Of a stretch of 55,046 nucleotides of DNA, positions 8,872 to 17,402 are shown piece after piece. Below the pieces are notes generated by a model. The model was not told the origin of the DNA, searched no databases, and worked only from the letters and a program-made list of their open reading frames with translations. The DNA is taken from positions 1 to 55,046 of the forward strand of contig CAIWWN010000149.1 in the NCBI GenBank assembly GCA_903916355.1. The letters are read 5' to 3'. Made by a program: the position numbers and the translations under genes. Position 1 is the stretch's first letter. Each line of letters begins with the position of its first letter. The DNA is from an uncultured Burkholderiales bacterium. Its GTDB lineage: Bacteria; Pseudomonadota; Gammaproteobacteria; Burkholderiales; Burkholderiaceae_C.

Positions 8872-11205
8872 ATGGCGCAAATTCGCATTCACGGCTATAC
8901 CGACAACCTGTCTGTCAAAGCAGGTCACAGCGTCACCGCGCACATCAGTGCCGAAGGCGTGACCCAGGTGCAAGCGCAACTCGTGCGCTTGATTCATGGC
9001 GATGAAAACCCGCAAGGCCCCGGCTTTATGGAGCAAGACATAGAGGCCGATATCAACCGCGTCTGGCCCGTGCAGCGCCAGTATCTGCAGGCCGGCAATT
9101 TTTTGCGCGTGGAAGATACGCAAGGGCGTTTGAATGCACCCGGTGCAATCACGCTGCATGCCTTCATCTACCCCACCTTGCCATCTGAAGGGCGCCAAGT
9201 GATCTTGGGCAACTGGGACGTGGAGCGTCGCTGCGGTTATGCCCTGGGTCTGAACGGACAAGGTCAGCTGGAATTTTGGCTGGGTGACGGTCAGCAGGTC
9301 GACGCCGTGACGGCCGAGGTGCCGATGATGGCGCAAATTTGGTACTTCGTATCCGCCAGTTATGACCCGTCCAGTGGCGTGGCCACCGTACACCAAGAAG
9401 CGGTGCTCAATCGCTACAACTCGTTGCTGTCTAAGATCGTGCCCATCGACTTTCATTCGCATGTGCAAACCCGCTTGCGCGCGAGTGCCGGCGTGGGCAC
9501 AGGCTTTTTGATTGCGGGTGCGCATGACCGCAACCCTGCGCGGGGCAACTTTGTCGCGCAATGCTTTAACGGCAAGATCGACCGACCCGGCCTGCTGGGG
9601 GCGGTGGCCACGCCAGACATGCTGGCCAAGCTGCGCACCGGCCACCCCACACACCACAGCGCCACGCTGGCGTGGTGGGACACCAGTGTGGGCTATACCG
9701 AAAACGGCATTGGCGAGACCGTCCACGACAGCGGCCCTTACCAGTTGCATGCGCAAGGCGTCAACTGCCCGGTGCGCGGCCAAACCGGTTGGAACTGGAA
9801 CGGGCGCAACGACTGTTACCGCCTCTCGCACCATGAGTACGGCGGCATCGAGTTTCATGAAGACGCGATGACCGATTGCTGCTGGGCGCCCACCTTCAGC
9901 TTTCATGTGCCAGAAAGTTTGCGCAGCGGGGTGTATGCGATTCGCCTGCGTCCCACTGACGAAGATGATCACCCTGAAGCCGGTGCCATGGCCGAGGAAT
10001 ATTTGCCACTGTTTGTGCGCGCCGCCAAACCCAGCGCCCCGCTGGCCATGTTGATCCCGACCGCCAGTTACATGGCCTACGCCAACGCGCAGCTGACTTT
10101 TGAAATTCCGGTGGCCCAGGCCATCACGGCGTGTGTGCCGGTGTTCCAGCCTGAGGACATTGATTACTATAAAAACGGCTTGGAGTTCGGCTTGTCCACC
10201 TATGACCGTCACCGCAGCGGCCATGGCGTGTGCTATACCTCACGGCGACGCCCCATCATCAACATGCGGCCCAAGTGCCGCATGCCCGGCGTGGCCTGGC
10301 CTTGGCAGTTTCCAGCCGATTTGTCTATCATCGCGTGGCTCGAAAAAATGGGTTACGACTACGAAGTGTTGACTGACGACGACTTGCATCACGAAGGCGC
10401 TGCCGCCTTAAAGCCCTACAAAGCCGTGATCAACGGCACCCATGCCGAGTACTACTCAGAGCCGATGTTGGACGCCACCGAGGATTATCTGGCCGAGGGC
10501 GGGCGAATTCTGTACCTGTCGGGCAACGGCTATTACTGGGTGGTGGGCTACAAACCCGACATGCCCTGGATCATGGAGGTGCGCAAACTCGAAGCCGGCT
10601 CGCGCGCCTGGCAAGCGCGCCCGGGCGAGCATTACCTGGCCACCACCGGCGAGCGCAGCGGGCTGTGGCGGCACCGCAACCGAGCGCCGCAAAAACTCGT
10701 GGGCACCGGGTTTGCATCTGAAGGTATGGACGAGTCAGTGCCGTTTCGCCGCATGCCCGACAGCTATCACAAGAGCGTGGCCTGGATCTTTGAGGGCGTC
10801 ACCGAAGAGCTGTTTGGCGACTTTGGCCTGGGGGGCAACGGTGCGGCGGGCATCGAAATCGACCGCTACGACCTGACGCTGGGCACGCCACCGCACGCGC
10901 GCATTTTGGCCACCAGCGAGGGCTTTTCCGACAATTACCCCTTGGTGCAAGAAGAGATCATGTACAACCACCCGGGCATGGGCGGCACGCAAAACCCCGG
11001 GGTGCGTGCTGACATCGTCTACTTCACCACGCCTAACCATGGCGCCGTGTTCTCGCCCAGTTCGATTGCCTGGGGCCAGGCCCTGCCTTGCCGTGACTTT
11101 GACAACCCGGTCTCGACCATCATGAAAAATGTGGTGGATGCGTTTATCAAAGAGGGCGAGTTGCCTGGCATGGCCTACAGCGCTGAAGAAAAACACTGGC
11201 GCTGA
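8872..11205 (+). CDS. dmfA2: N,N-dimethylformamidase large (beta) subunit, iron amidohydrolase
   Basis: A 777-aa protein, close to the 762 residues of known DMFase large subunits. The enzyme hydrolyses N,N-dimethylformamide to dimethylamine and formate (EC 3.5.1.56) with a mononuclear iron held by two tyrosines and a glutamate. Candidate ligands line up well: Tyr400 in TASYMAYAN, Tyr444 in STYDRH, and Glu526 with neighbouring His524 in THAEYYSE, compared from memory with Tyr399, Tyr440, Glu521 and His519 of the Paracoccus enzyme. A lectin-like N-terminal half (about 90-250) precedes the catalytic half. The neighbouring transporter and small subunit support the call; the real substrate could be another N-substituted amide. 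Confidence 0.88.
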   Translation: MAQIRIHGYTDNLSVKAGHSVTAHISAEGVTQVQAQLVRLIHGDENPQGPGFMEQDIEADINRVWPVQRQYLQAGNFLRVEDTQGRLNAPGAITLHAFIYPTLPSEGRQVILGNWDVERRCGYALGLNGQGQLEFWLGDGQQVDAVTAEVPMMAQIWYFVSASYDPSSGVATVHQEAVLNRYNSLLSKIVPIDFHSHVQTRLRASAGVGTGFLIAGAHDRNPARGNFVAQCFNGKIDRPGLLGAVATPDMLAKLRTGHPTHHSATLAWWDTSVGYTENGIGETVHDSGPYQLHAQGVNCPVRGQTGWNWNGRNDCYRLSHHEYGGIEFHEDAMTDCCWAPTFSFHVPESLRSGVYAIRLRPTDEDDHPEAGAMAEEYLPLFVRAAKPSAPLAMLIPTASYMAYANAQLTFEIPVAQAITACVPVFQPEDIDYYKNGLEFGLSTYDRHRSGHGVCYTSRRRPIINMRPKCRMPGVAWPWQFPADLSIIAWLEKMGYDYEVLTDDDLHHEGAAALKPYKAVINGTHAEYYSEPMLDATEDYLAEGGRILYLSGNGYYWVVGYKPDMPWIMEVRKLEAGSRAWQARPGEHYLATTGERSGLWRHRNRAPQKLVGTGFASEGMDESVPFRRMPDSYHKSVAWIFEGVTEELFGDFGLGGNGAAGIEIDRYDLTLGTPPHARILATSEGFSDNYPLVQEEIMYNHPGMGGTQNPGVRADIVYFTTPNHGAVFSPSSIAWGQALPCRDFDNPVSTIMKNVVDAFIKEGELPGMAYSAEEKHWR

Positions 11206-11305
11206 GCCCAGACCTTGAGTGCTGGCCATGCCCGGATCAACCCTGATGGACGCCGCGAAACAAAAGGAGTTCAATTCACTGACGACTCGCCCGAGTCGCC
11301 CTGCG

Positions 11306-12355
11306 ATGAACACCGAAACTTTTGGCAAAACACTGTTGGAGTTGTACCGCCTCGCGCGCATGGCGCCGATGCAGAATTTCCAACGCCTGGCGCTTGATGC
11401 CATCAGTGCGCGCTTTGACTTTGACTCTGCCTGGTGGGGCATGGCGTCACAGCCACCCGAGGGAGAGTTGGAAATTCACGCCTCATTGCCTTACCGCTTG
11501 CCCGCGTTCTACCCGGGCTTGTGGGACGAGATCAAAGAACAAGACACGATGGCCGATGCCGCCATGGCCGAGCCGGGCACTTGCGTGAATTTTGGTCGCA
11601 AACAACTGTATGCAACCCCCGGTCTGGCCTCGCTCATGGCGCGCTTTGGCATCACCGGTTGTTTGTGCACTGTCACTTTATTGCCCGAACTCAATCTCAT
11701 GGCCTTCTTGTCCTTGTACAGGATGGAGGGCAAGCCTAGCTTCACCGAACACGAGCGCCGCACCCTGCAGTTGCTCATGCCGCATATGACGGCGGCCTTG
11801 TCCGCCAATTGGATGCTGCATTTGGAGCGGGTGCGCTCCAACAGCGCCTCGGGGCGCGCTTCTTTGGGTGTGGTCGACCAGCGCGGTATGCTGTATGTGG
11901 CCGATCAGGCCCTCACCGCCGCTTTGCGTTTGGAGTGGCCGCAATGGCAGGGGCCGTTGCTGCCTGAGGCGTTGGTGCGGCATTTGCGCGCAGGTACTTC
12001 GTACCGCGGGCAGCGCTTGAGCGTGCGTCTGCACCCTGTGGGCAATTTGTGGTTGCTTGATCTGCGCTCCGTCAGCCATGTGGGCCGCCTGTCGCCACGC
12101 GAGGCAGAGATCGCGCAGCAGTTTTCCGCTGGCTCCAGCTACAAAGAAATCGCACGCGATTTGGGCATCGCACCAGCCACAACGCGCCATCATTTGCGCG
12201 AAATTTACCGCAAGCTGGAAGTCTCTGACAAGGCCGCACTCGCGCACAAACTCATGGACATGGGGGACGACGGCGACATCAACGTCGAAGGATTGAGCAT
12301 CTTTGAAGAATTGCCTGGCGCTCCCATGGGTTTTGGACGTTTACCGGTGGGGTGA
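11306..12355 (+). CDS. LuxR-family transcriptional regulator
   Basis: A 349-aa regulator whose C-terminus holds a GerE/LuxR helix-turn-helix: LSPREAEIAQQFSAGSSYKEIA and then RHHLREIYRKLEVSDKAAL (about residues 265-320). The N-terminal two thirds have no recognised acyl-homoserine-lactone pocket motifs and may be a GAF-like sensor; I cannot name it. It follows the DMFase gene on the same strand with a gap of about 100 nt, so it probably controls the amide operon. The start is uncertain: ATG 11306 is used, but ATG 11246 or a non-ATG codon after AAAAGGAG (11262) are alternatives. Confidence 0.8.
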   Translation: MNTETFGKTLLELYRLARMAPMQNFQRLALDAISARFDFDSAWWGMASQPPEGELEIHASLPYRLPAFYPGLWDEIKEQDTMADAAMAEPGTCVNFGRKQLYATPGLASLMARFGITGCLCTVTLLPELNLMAFLSLYRMEGKPSFTEHERRTLQLLMPHMTAALSANWMLHLERVRSNSASGRASLGVVDQRGMLYVADQALTAALRLEWPQWQGPLLPEALVRHLRAGTSYRGQRLSVRLHPVGNLWLLDLRSVSHVGRLSPREAEIAQQFSAGSSYKEIARDLGIAPATTRHHLREIYRKLEVSDKAALAHKLMDMGDDGDINVEGLSIFEELPGAPMGFGRLPVG

Positions 12356-12382
12356 GCGCGGCGGTCGTGGCTGTGGCTCAGG

Positions 12383-13354
12383 TCAAGCTGCCTTGCACGC
12401 TCGCACCCCCACCCGGACGCTGGCTTTGATTGTTTGCGAAGGCAACTCGCCAAACATGATTTTGTAGTGCCTCGTGAAATGGCTGGCACTGGAAAACCCC
12501 AAATTGCAAGCAATGTCAATGATGGCCGGGGCGTCGTTTTGCTTGAGTATGCGACGCGCTGCGTTCAAGCGCAGCGCACGCAAATAGGCTTGCGGCGTGG
12601 TGTGTACAAACTCTTCAAAACAGTATTGCAAGCTGCGTCGGCTGGCGTAGGCGGCGGCGCAAATGTCGGGTACACCAATGGGGTCGTGCACATGCGCTTG
12701 CATAAAGTCGATGGCCCGCTGCACCACTTTGAGCCTTGAGTCGGTGCGGCGCGGGATGCTGGCGTCTTGCGTGGCGCTGTGCATGGCCAGCAACACGGTT
12801 TGACTCAAGGTGGCGCTGAGCAATTCGGCTTCTTGGACTTGGCTGTCCAGCGGTTCAATGCCATGGGCTGCATTCGCCGTGACCGCCAACAGCAAATGCC
12901 GAATGGCGCTGGCCGCGTCCGGTGACAGGCCGAGGTTGCGATCGCGCTCGGCTTGGTGCAGCCATTCCAATTTGGGGCCGGTCAACTGGTTCAGCGTGTC
13001 GCGGTGCACCGACAAGCCAATCAGATCCAACTCCCCGGCCGAGACCAGTTGATGTTCATCGTCAGCGCCAAACACCAGCAGCGATTCGCGCGCCAGCGGC
13101 CGCCCTGCAAAGCTGGAGCCCGGTTGCACGGCCAGTGGAATGGCCAGCACCAGGTGGTCCCGCGGCGGCGTGATTTGTTGGCGCAGATGCAAGTTGCTGG
13201 TTTCACGCAGCAGCGCGCCTTGGTCCATCACCATTTGCCAGGCGTGGCCCTGAAAGCGCCCGCAGCTGAGCTGCTCGTAGTGTTGCTGCCAGCCGTTCAA
13301 GGCCTGGGCTTGGTCCTGGGCGTCGGACCAGTTGTGATCGTGGATCGAGGCCAT
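12383..13354 (-). CDS. AraC-family transcriptional regulator of the amine dehydrogenase cluster
   Basis: A 323-aa protein with a C-terminal AraC double helix-turn-helix: DICAAAYASRRSLQYCFEEF, then IIDIACNLGFSSASHFTRHY. The N-terminal region (LNGWQQHYEQLSCGRFQGHA) resembles the ligand domain of EutR/FeaR-like amine-responsive regulators. The track start at 13447 would run into the cytochrome gene; ATG 13354 has AGGGA upstream and leaves a 19-nt gap after the cytochrome stop. It is last in the aau operon and converges with the LuxR gene 27 nt away. A role in amine-induced expression is inferred. Confidence 0.82.
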   Translation of the reverse strand: MASIHDHNWSDAQDQAQALNGWQQHYEQLSCGRFQGHAWQMVMDQGALLRETSNLHLRQQITPPRDHLVLAIPLAVQPGSSFAGRPLARESLLVFGADDEHQLVSAGELDLIGLSVHRDTLNQLTGPKLEWLHQAERDRNLGLSPDAASAIRHLLLAVTANAAHGIEPLDSQVQEAELLSATLSQTVLLAMHSATQDASIPRRTDSRLKVVQRAIDFMQAHVHDPIGVPDICAAAYASRRSLQYCFEEFVHTTPQAYLRALRLNAARRILKQNDAPAIIDIACNLGFSSASHFTRHYKIMFGELPSQTIKASVRVGVRACKAA

Positions 13355-13373
13355 GCGTGTGTCCCTGTGCGCT

Positions 13374-13916
13374 TCATGGTGTCTGAGCAATGTGCAAGCC
13401 AAGTCCTTGTGCGCGCTGCACCAAAACGGCACGTGTGGCGGCCACATCCACCAAGGGGGTCCGGCGCGCCTGGCTCACTTCGCTTGCATCAAAGTCACGA
13501 TGTTGCGACGGAATGGAGGCGCTGGCTATAGAGGAAAGTACCCAGTTCGTGACCTGGGCTATTTGTTCATCGTTCAAACCCGAGCCCATCACGCCGGGCA
13601 CTTGAAGCAAAAACTCGCGCCCACCGGGCACACGCAAAAACTGCCCGAGCTGGCGCATATCGGGCACGCGCGCGCTGGCCGAGCCGCTGCCGTCCAGGCT
13701 GTGGCAACCGGCGCAGTGCAAGACATACAGGGCTCTGGTGCTGTGGGCGGGCGAAATGGACGGCGCGTTGGCGCGCTGCACCACCTGCCGCCCCAAGGTG
13801 GTGGCGGTGTTGCCGTGGACCTCATGGGCGTGGGTGGCCGGTCCCATGAAGGAGCCAACCACGGCGAATGCAAAGGCTGCACTCAGGAAGGCCGGCCGTC
13901 GGACACCTGTGCGCAT
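13374..13916 (-). CDS. c-type cytochrome (second cytochrome of the amine dehydrogenase cluster)
   Basis: A 180-aa exported cytochrome. The signal peptide is RRPAFLSAAFAFAVVGSFMG, cut near ATHAHE. One haem-binding CAGCH motif sits in VLHCAGCHSLDGSG, and PGVMGSGLNDEQIAQVTNWV near the C-terminus could supply the methionine ligand. The distal half is unlike standard class I cytochromes. It starts 4 nt after the preceding cytochrome gene, so it belongs to the same operon, and it may carry electrons from the quinoprotein. The start at 13916 was chosen to begin at the signal peptide; the track ORF begins upstream in another gene. Confidence 0.82.
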   Translation of the reverse strand: MRTGVRRPAFLSAAFAFAVVGSFMGPATHAHEVHGNTATTLGRQVVQRANAPSISPAHSTRALYVLHCAGCHSLDGSGSASARVPDMRQLGQFLRVPGGREFLLQVPGVMGSGLNDEQIAQVTNWVLSSIASASIPSQHRDFDASEVSQARRTPLVDVAATRAVLVQRAQGLGLHIAQTP

Positions 13917-13920
13917 GAGC

Positions 13921-14361
13921 TTACTTGAGCAGTTGCATACGCAGGGCCCGCGACTGCGGCGGACTGCCTGCACTGCTGCGCGCCGTGGCGATTTCGTCGG
14001 CGCTGTAGGCGGGGCCTTGTCGCTTTTGCAGGCCTTGCAAATGGCTGGCAATGACGGCCAGTTGTTCATCGTTCAGTTGACCGGCAAAAGCGGGCATGCT
14101 GCCGACAAAACGCTGACCGTTGACCACGATCAGACCCGACAGGCCATGGGTGATGACTTGCGCCAGGTAGTTGCGGTCTGCGCCTAGGCGTTGCCAGTGC
14201 TCGCCTTGAAGGGACGGCGCCAGGCCCACCGTGCCACTGCCATCGGCCTGGTGGCAGGCGGCGCAGTGTTGCGCAAACAGCGCAACGCCATCGGCAGCTT
14301 GCGTCAGCGGCGCGCACAGGCTGAGCACGCTGGTCAGCAGCCAAGGAAAAGCAAGCCGCAT
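13921..14361 (-). CDS. c-type cytochrome next to aauA (orf-4 type)
   Basis: A 146-aa periplasmic monohaem cytochrome with signal peptide MRLAFPWLLTSVLSLCAPLTQAADG and haem motif CAACH in AQHCAACHQADGSGTVGLAPSL. The methionine ligand is probably in FVGSMPAFAGQLNDEQLAVI. The ATG overlaps the aauA stop (TGATG), showing translational coupling. In Alcaligenes faecalis a cytochrome-like gene (orf-4) follows aauA in the same place, so this is probably an electron-transfer partner or accessory of the amine dehydrogenase. Confidence 0.88.
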   Translation of the reverse strand: MRLAFPWLLTSVLSLCAPLTQAADGVALFAQHCAACHQADGSGTVGLAPSLQGEHWQRLGADRNYLAQVITHGLSGLIVVNGQRFVGSMPAFAGQLNDEQLAVIASHLQGLQKRQGPAYSADEIATARSSAGSPPQSRALRMQLLK

Positions 14362-14900
14362 CAGGCCACGCCTACAATGATGGAGGTGGTGCAGTGGAAC
14401 ATGGAGCTGGTGTTGGCCATGCACCAGTTGATGTCGTTGTGCACACCCAGGCGGTAGCCGGGCCGTTCGCGCTCGTTGTTGTTGCACAGACATTCGCCGC
14501 AGGAGCCTTTGCCGCAGCAGTCGTTGTAAGACACCAGGTAGTGACGGCCGTCTTGCGGGTTCAGGCAGGTGCCGACCCACGACACCTTGGAGGCCTCGGT
14601 GCCCGGCGGGCATTGCGTGAGCGAGCCACCGCAGCAGGTGCACAAAAAGCCGTCAAAGGCGCAGTAACGCCAATACTCGCATTGCGTGGGGTCCAGCGTT
14701 TTGTCGAGTTTCTTGCCGGGCTCGGCCGCTTGTGCGCCCATGAACTGGCCGCTGCGATCAAAGGGCAGCATGGGCAAGATCGCGCCGCCCACCAGCGCCG
14801 TGCCCAAGCGCGTGACGAAACTGCGGCGTCCGTGTTGGCTGGCCACTGCGCGCACGCGCCGCTCGGTCAATCGGTCCAAGATGTTCAATAACCATGTCAT
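14361..14900 (-). CDS. aauA: Aromatic amine dehydrogenase small (beta) subunit, TTQ-bearing
   Basis: The 179-aa precursor of the catalytic subunit, in which two tryptophans are crosslinked into tryptophan tryptophylquinone. The leader has a twin-arginine segment (GRRSFVTRLG). The mature part is extremely Cys-rich (CEYWRYCAFDGFLCTCCGG). Trp108 in SWVGTC and Trp159 in NDINWCMAN are the TTQ residues, and Asp127 in YNDCCGK corresponds to the catalytic Asp128 of the A. faecalis enzyme. GFLC, RPGY and FHCTTS fit aromatic amine dehydrogenase better than methylamine dehydrogenase. ATG 14900 follows GGAGATTCACC; the track start is too far upstream. Confidence 0.92.
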   Translation of the reverse strand: MTWLLNILDRLTERRVRAVASQHGRRSFVTRLGTALVGGAILPMLPFDRSGQFMGAQAAEPGKKLDKTLDPTQCEYWRYCAFDGFLCTCCGGSLTQCPPGTEASKVSWVGTCLNPQDGRHYLVSYNDCCGKGSCGECLCNNNERERPGYRLGVHNDINWCMANTSSMFHCTTSIIVGVA

Positions 14901-14925
14901 GGTGAATCTCCGGTAAGGCCTGACT

Positions 14926-15513
14926 TCAGGCGGTCTGGCCTTCAAGGTATTTTTGAATCGTCGGCGTGTCCATGTCATGCGCGTTGAGCAAGCTGTCAAG
15001 CTGCTCACGCGAGTTGACCAAGCCTTTGGCGCGCACGGTGCCTTCGCGGTCCATCAACACCGCGTAGGGCAAGCGCGAGACGCGGTAGCTCATGCCCAGT
15101 TCTGTGGACAGCAGGTAGGGCATGGCTTGCAGCCCTTGCGCACGCATGAACTGCAGATGATCGCCTTCGCCGTCGCTGGCCAGGACCACGCGCAAGCTGC
15201 TGGCTTCGTCGCGCGCCAGGTGCTTCAAGATAGGGATCAGTTTTTTGCACACCGGGCAGGTGGGCGCCAAAAAGAACAGCAGCGTGGGTTGTGCTTGGGG
15301 GCCGCCGATCACCACCTGCTCAGACTGCAAACCGATCAGGTCAAAAATGGGCGAGGGCTGGCCGACGGCTGGGCCCGCATCGGTCACCAGTGCACCCATG
15401 GGCGCGACCCGCTCAAACAGCACACCGACTTGGCGCGACAGCGCCCACACCAAAAGGCCCAGCGCGAGCACGGCGAGCCACAACAGAACTACGGAAATGG
15501 TCATGGCATCCAT
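14926..15513 (-). CDS. mauD: MauD-like thioredoxin-fold protein for amine dehydrogenase disulfides
   Basis: A 195-aa membrane-anchored periplasmic protein with an N-terminal helix (VVLLWLAVLALGLLVWAL), then a thioredoxin-like fold with the redox motif CPVCKK in LFFLAPTCPVCKKLIPIL. MauD homologues are needed to form the six disulfides of the TTQ small subunit. The gene sits between the mauE-like gene and aauA, the order reported for the A. faecalis aau cluster (orf-2, orf-3, aauA). A second in-frame ATG lies three codons downstream. Confidence 0.88.
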   Translation of the reverse strand: MDAMTISVVLLWLAVLALGLLVWALSRQVGVLFERVAPMGALVTDAGPAVGQPSPIFDLIGLQSEQVVIGGPQAQPTLLFFLAPTCPVCKKLIPILKHLARDEASSLRVVLASDGEGDHLQFMRAQGLQAMPYLLSTELGMSYRVSRLPYAVLMDREGTVRAKGLVNSREQLDSLLNAHDMDTPTIQKYLEGQTA

Positions 15514-15526
15514 GGGCGTTCTTTCT

Positions 15527-16057
15527 TTAAATGGGGAAGGGGCGGCGGGTTTGCCGCAGCACTTGGTGAAACGCGGCCCAGAGCAAGCTGCCCAGCAGCA
15601 CCGCGCCCAGGGTCACGCCGTAATCGGCGAGGTGCATCTCGCGTGGCACCAGGCTGGCGCTGGCGGGCAGGCACAGCAGCGTCAAGACGAGGTTGCGCAG
15701 CACCAGGGCCCAAGACAAGGGCAAAGGTTCGCCGCCGCAACCGCAGTCGAGTCGACGGCCGGCTTTGCGGTGCCAAGCCATGGTGCTGGCATACAGCAGT
15801 AACAAGGCCGTGGCCCCAGCGGCGCCAACTTCGCGCCAAGGGGAAAGCAGCAGCAAGCCAAAGCCGATTTCGGCCAAGGGCATAGCCCCGCTGAGCGGGG
15901 TGATCAAGGCGTCGGGTACGCGGTAGGCGCCCAGGTGTTGCACAAACAAGCTGCGGTCCAGCAGCTTCACGAGGCCGGCATGCAGCAGCAAGGTCGCCAG
16001 CCAAGCGGCTGGAATCCAAACGGCCAAAGGGTCGAGCGTGAGCGGTGTCGCGTTCAT
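15527..16057 (-). CDS. mauE: MauE-like membrane protein (amine dehydrogenase maturation)
   Basis: A 176-aa integral membrane protein with four or five helices and the small cysteine motif DCGCGG, typical of MauE/DoxX-related utilisation proteins. MauE acts with MauD in small-subunit maturation, probably by handling disulfides. ATG 16057 with GAGGACCAGACC upstream is preferred to the longer track ORF, because it leaves a clean 10-nt gap after the aauB stop. It is in the same transcript as aauB, mauD and aauA. Confidence 0.85.
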   Translation of the reverse strand: MNATPLTLDPLAVWIPAAWLATLLLHAGLVKLLDRSLFVQHLGAYRVPDALITPLSGAMPLAEIGFGLLLLSPWREVGAAGATALLLLYASTMAWHRKAGRRLDCGCGGEPLPLSWALVLRNLVLTLLCLPASASLVPREMHLADYGVTLGAVLLGSLLWAAFHQVLRQTRRPFPI

Positions 16058-16067
16058 GGTCTGGTCC

Positions 16068-17291
16068 TCAGTCGTGCGACTCGATGTGCAGCGCAGCCTC
16101 ACCTGCCTTGGTCACCGAGCTCAGGTGCGTGAGCTTGCCGTTGCCTGGCCAGCGCCACACGTTCATGGCGCCGGTCATGCCGTCCAGCGCTTGCAGGCGT
16201 TCGCCGTTGTGCGAAAAGGTGAGCGAGGCTGTGCCTTTGCCCGGATGTCGGGCCACGCGTTGGCCGGTCTGCAGGTCAAACACCCACAGCTGGGCGGCGG
16301 GGCTCTTGTGCGAGCCTTCAGCGCCTTTGGGGTGCATGCCGGCCACCAGCCAGTGGGCGCTGGGGTCGACGGCAAAGTTTTGGTAACCACCGGGCCGCCA
16401 TCCGCCCTTGCGGTCTGCGGCGGTGACCAGCGACTGTTGGCGCACCACGCGTGCCACCGGGCCGCCCAGATCGAGTTCGGTCAACAGACCCAGGAAGGAG
16501 ACAAACCAGTAACGGTCGCCCACTTGTTCAGCGTGGTGAAACCAAGCGTCGGTGTCGGCGTCAAAAAGCTTGGCGCTGACCTGGCGATCGGCGACTTGGC
16601 CTTGCTCGTTCAGCGTGATGGTGGCGACTTTGCCGTCGCCGCACAGCATAGAGAACCGGTGGCCGCTGGCCGCAGGCAAGGTGCCCCAGCAACCTGGGGT
16701 TTGAATCTCGTTGACGACCTGGCGCGCGGTCAAGTCGACCACGGTGATCGAGGTGGCCGGCGTGGCGTTCTGCACCAGCACATAGCGCCCACTGCCGGTG
16801 GCGCGCACCAGACCGCGGTAGTTCAGCGCCTGCGCGCGGCGCGGTGGCAAGATCACTTCGTATTTGGGCGCCAGATTCACGGTGTCGTGCACTTCCAGCA
16901 AGTCGGTGCGCTCGCCCCGCGTGCCGCGGCTGTAGTAGGTGGTGGCCACATACAGTTCGTCGGCCTTGGCGCTGAGGGTGAAGTTACCGGCAAAGCCGGT
17001 CGAGACCATGCCCAAAAAGCGACCCTGAGTGGCATCAAACACGCGAATGCGGCCATCGATAATGTGACTGATGGCCACATCGGCCACATAGACCCGCGAG
17101 GTCGGGGCTTGGGCCAGACTGGTCACCGTCAGAGTTTCGGCTGGCAGTTCTTGCGCAGTGATTTTTGGCGATGGGGTTGAAGGCGGCGCGGCGTGCGCGC
17201 TGGCTGCCAACAGCAGGCCGGCCGCAAGACGACTCAGGGTCTGCGCTCCTGCATGAGGCCTTGTGCCGACTGACCTGAAAAAGGTATTCAT
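16068..17291 (-). CDS. aauB: Aromatic amine dehydrogenase large (alpha) subunit
   Basis: A 407-aa periplasmic beta-propeller subunit that binds the TTQ subunit. The signal peptide LAAGLLLAASAHA leads into repeats such as RIRVFDATQGRFLGMVSTGF. Landmarks shared with the A. faecalis protein (from memory) include LVQNATPATSITVVD, TPGCW, PGGYQ and GMHPKGAEGSHKSPAAQLWV. ATG 17291 is preceded by AGGAGGAACCACAG, much better than the track start. It is the first gene of the aau-like operon. The enzyme converts primary amines (for example phenethylamine or tyramine) to aldehyde plus ammonia (EC 1.4.9.2). Confidence 0.9.
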   Translation of the reverse strand: MNTFFRSVGTRPHAGAQTLSRLAAGLLLAASAHAAPPSTPSPKITAQELPAETLTVTSLAQAPTSRVYVADVAISHIIDGRIRVFDATQGRFLGMVSTGFAGNFTLSAKADELYVATTYYSRGTRGERTDLLEVHDTVNLAPKYEVILPPRRAQALNYRGLVRATGSGRYVLVQNATPATSITVVDLTARQVVNEIQTPGCWGTLPAASGHRFSMLCGDGKVATITLNEQGQVADRQVSAKLFDADTDAWFHHAEQVGDRYWFVSFLGLLTELDLGGPVARVVRQQSLVTAADRKGGWRPGGYQNFAVDPSAHWLVAGMHPKGAEGSHKSPAAQLWVFDLQTGQRVARHPGKGTASLTFSHNGERLQALDGMTGAMNVWRWPGNGKLTHLSSVTKAGEAALHIESHD

Positions 17292-17402
17292 CTGTGGTTC
17301 CTCCTGAACCCCGGGGTAAGGGATCAGTCTAAAGGGGAAGCCCCCCAAGCCACTATCACGAATCGGCAAAGAAGCCGGCCCGTCGCGCCAGCCGGTTAGA
17401 CC

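Noticed and set aside
7654-10224. 856-aa minus-strand ORF
   Set aside because: It is the antisense shadow of livM and the amidase genes, with a His/Gln/Arg-rich composition typical of such shadows in GC-rich DNA.
12383-17291. Methylamine dehydrogenase (mauBEDA) rather than aromatic amine dehydrogenase
   Set aside because: The small subunit carries GFLCTCC, ERPGY and INWCMAN features of AauA, and the gene order is that of the aau cluster; no mauF, mauC, mauG or mauJ-N is seen.
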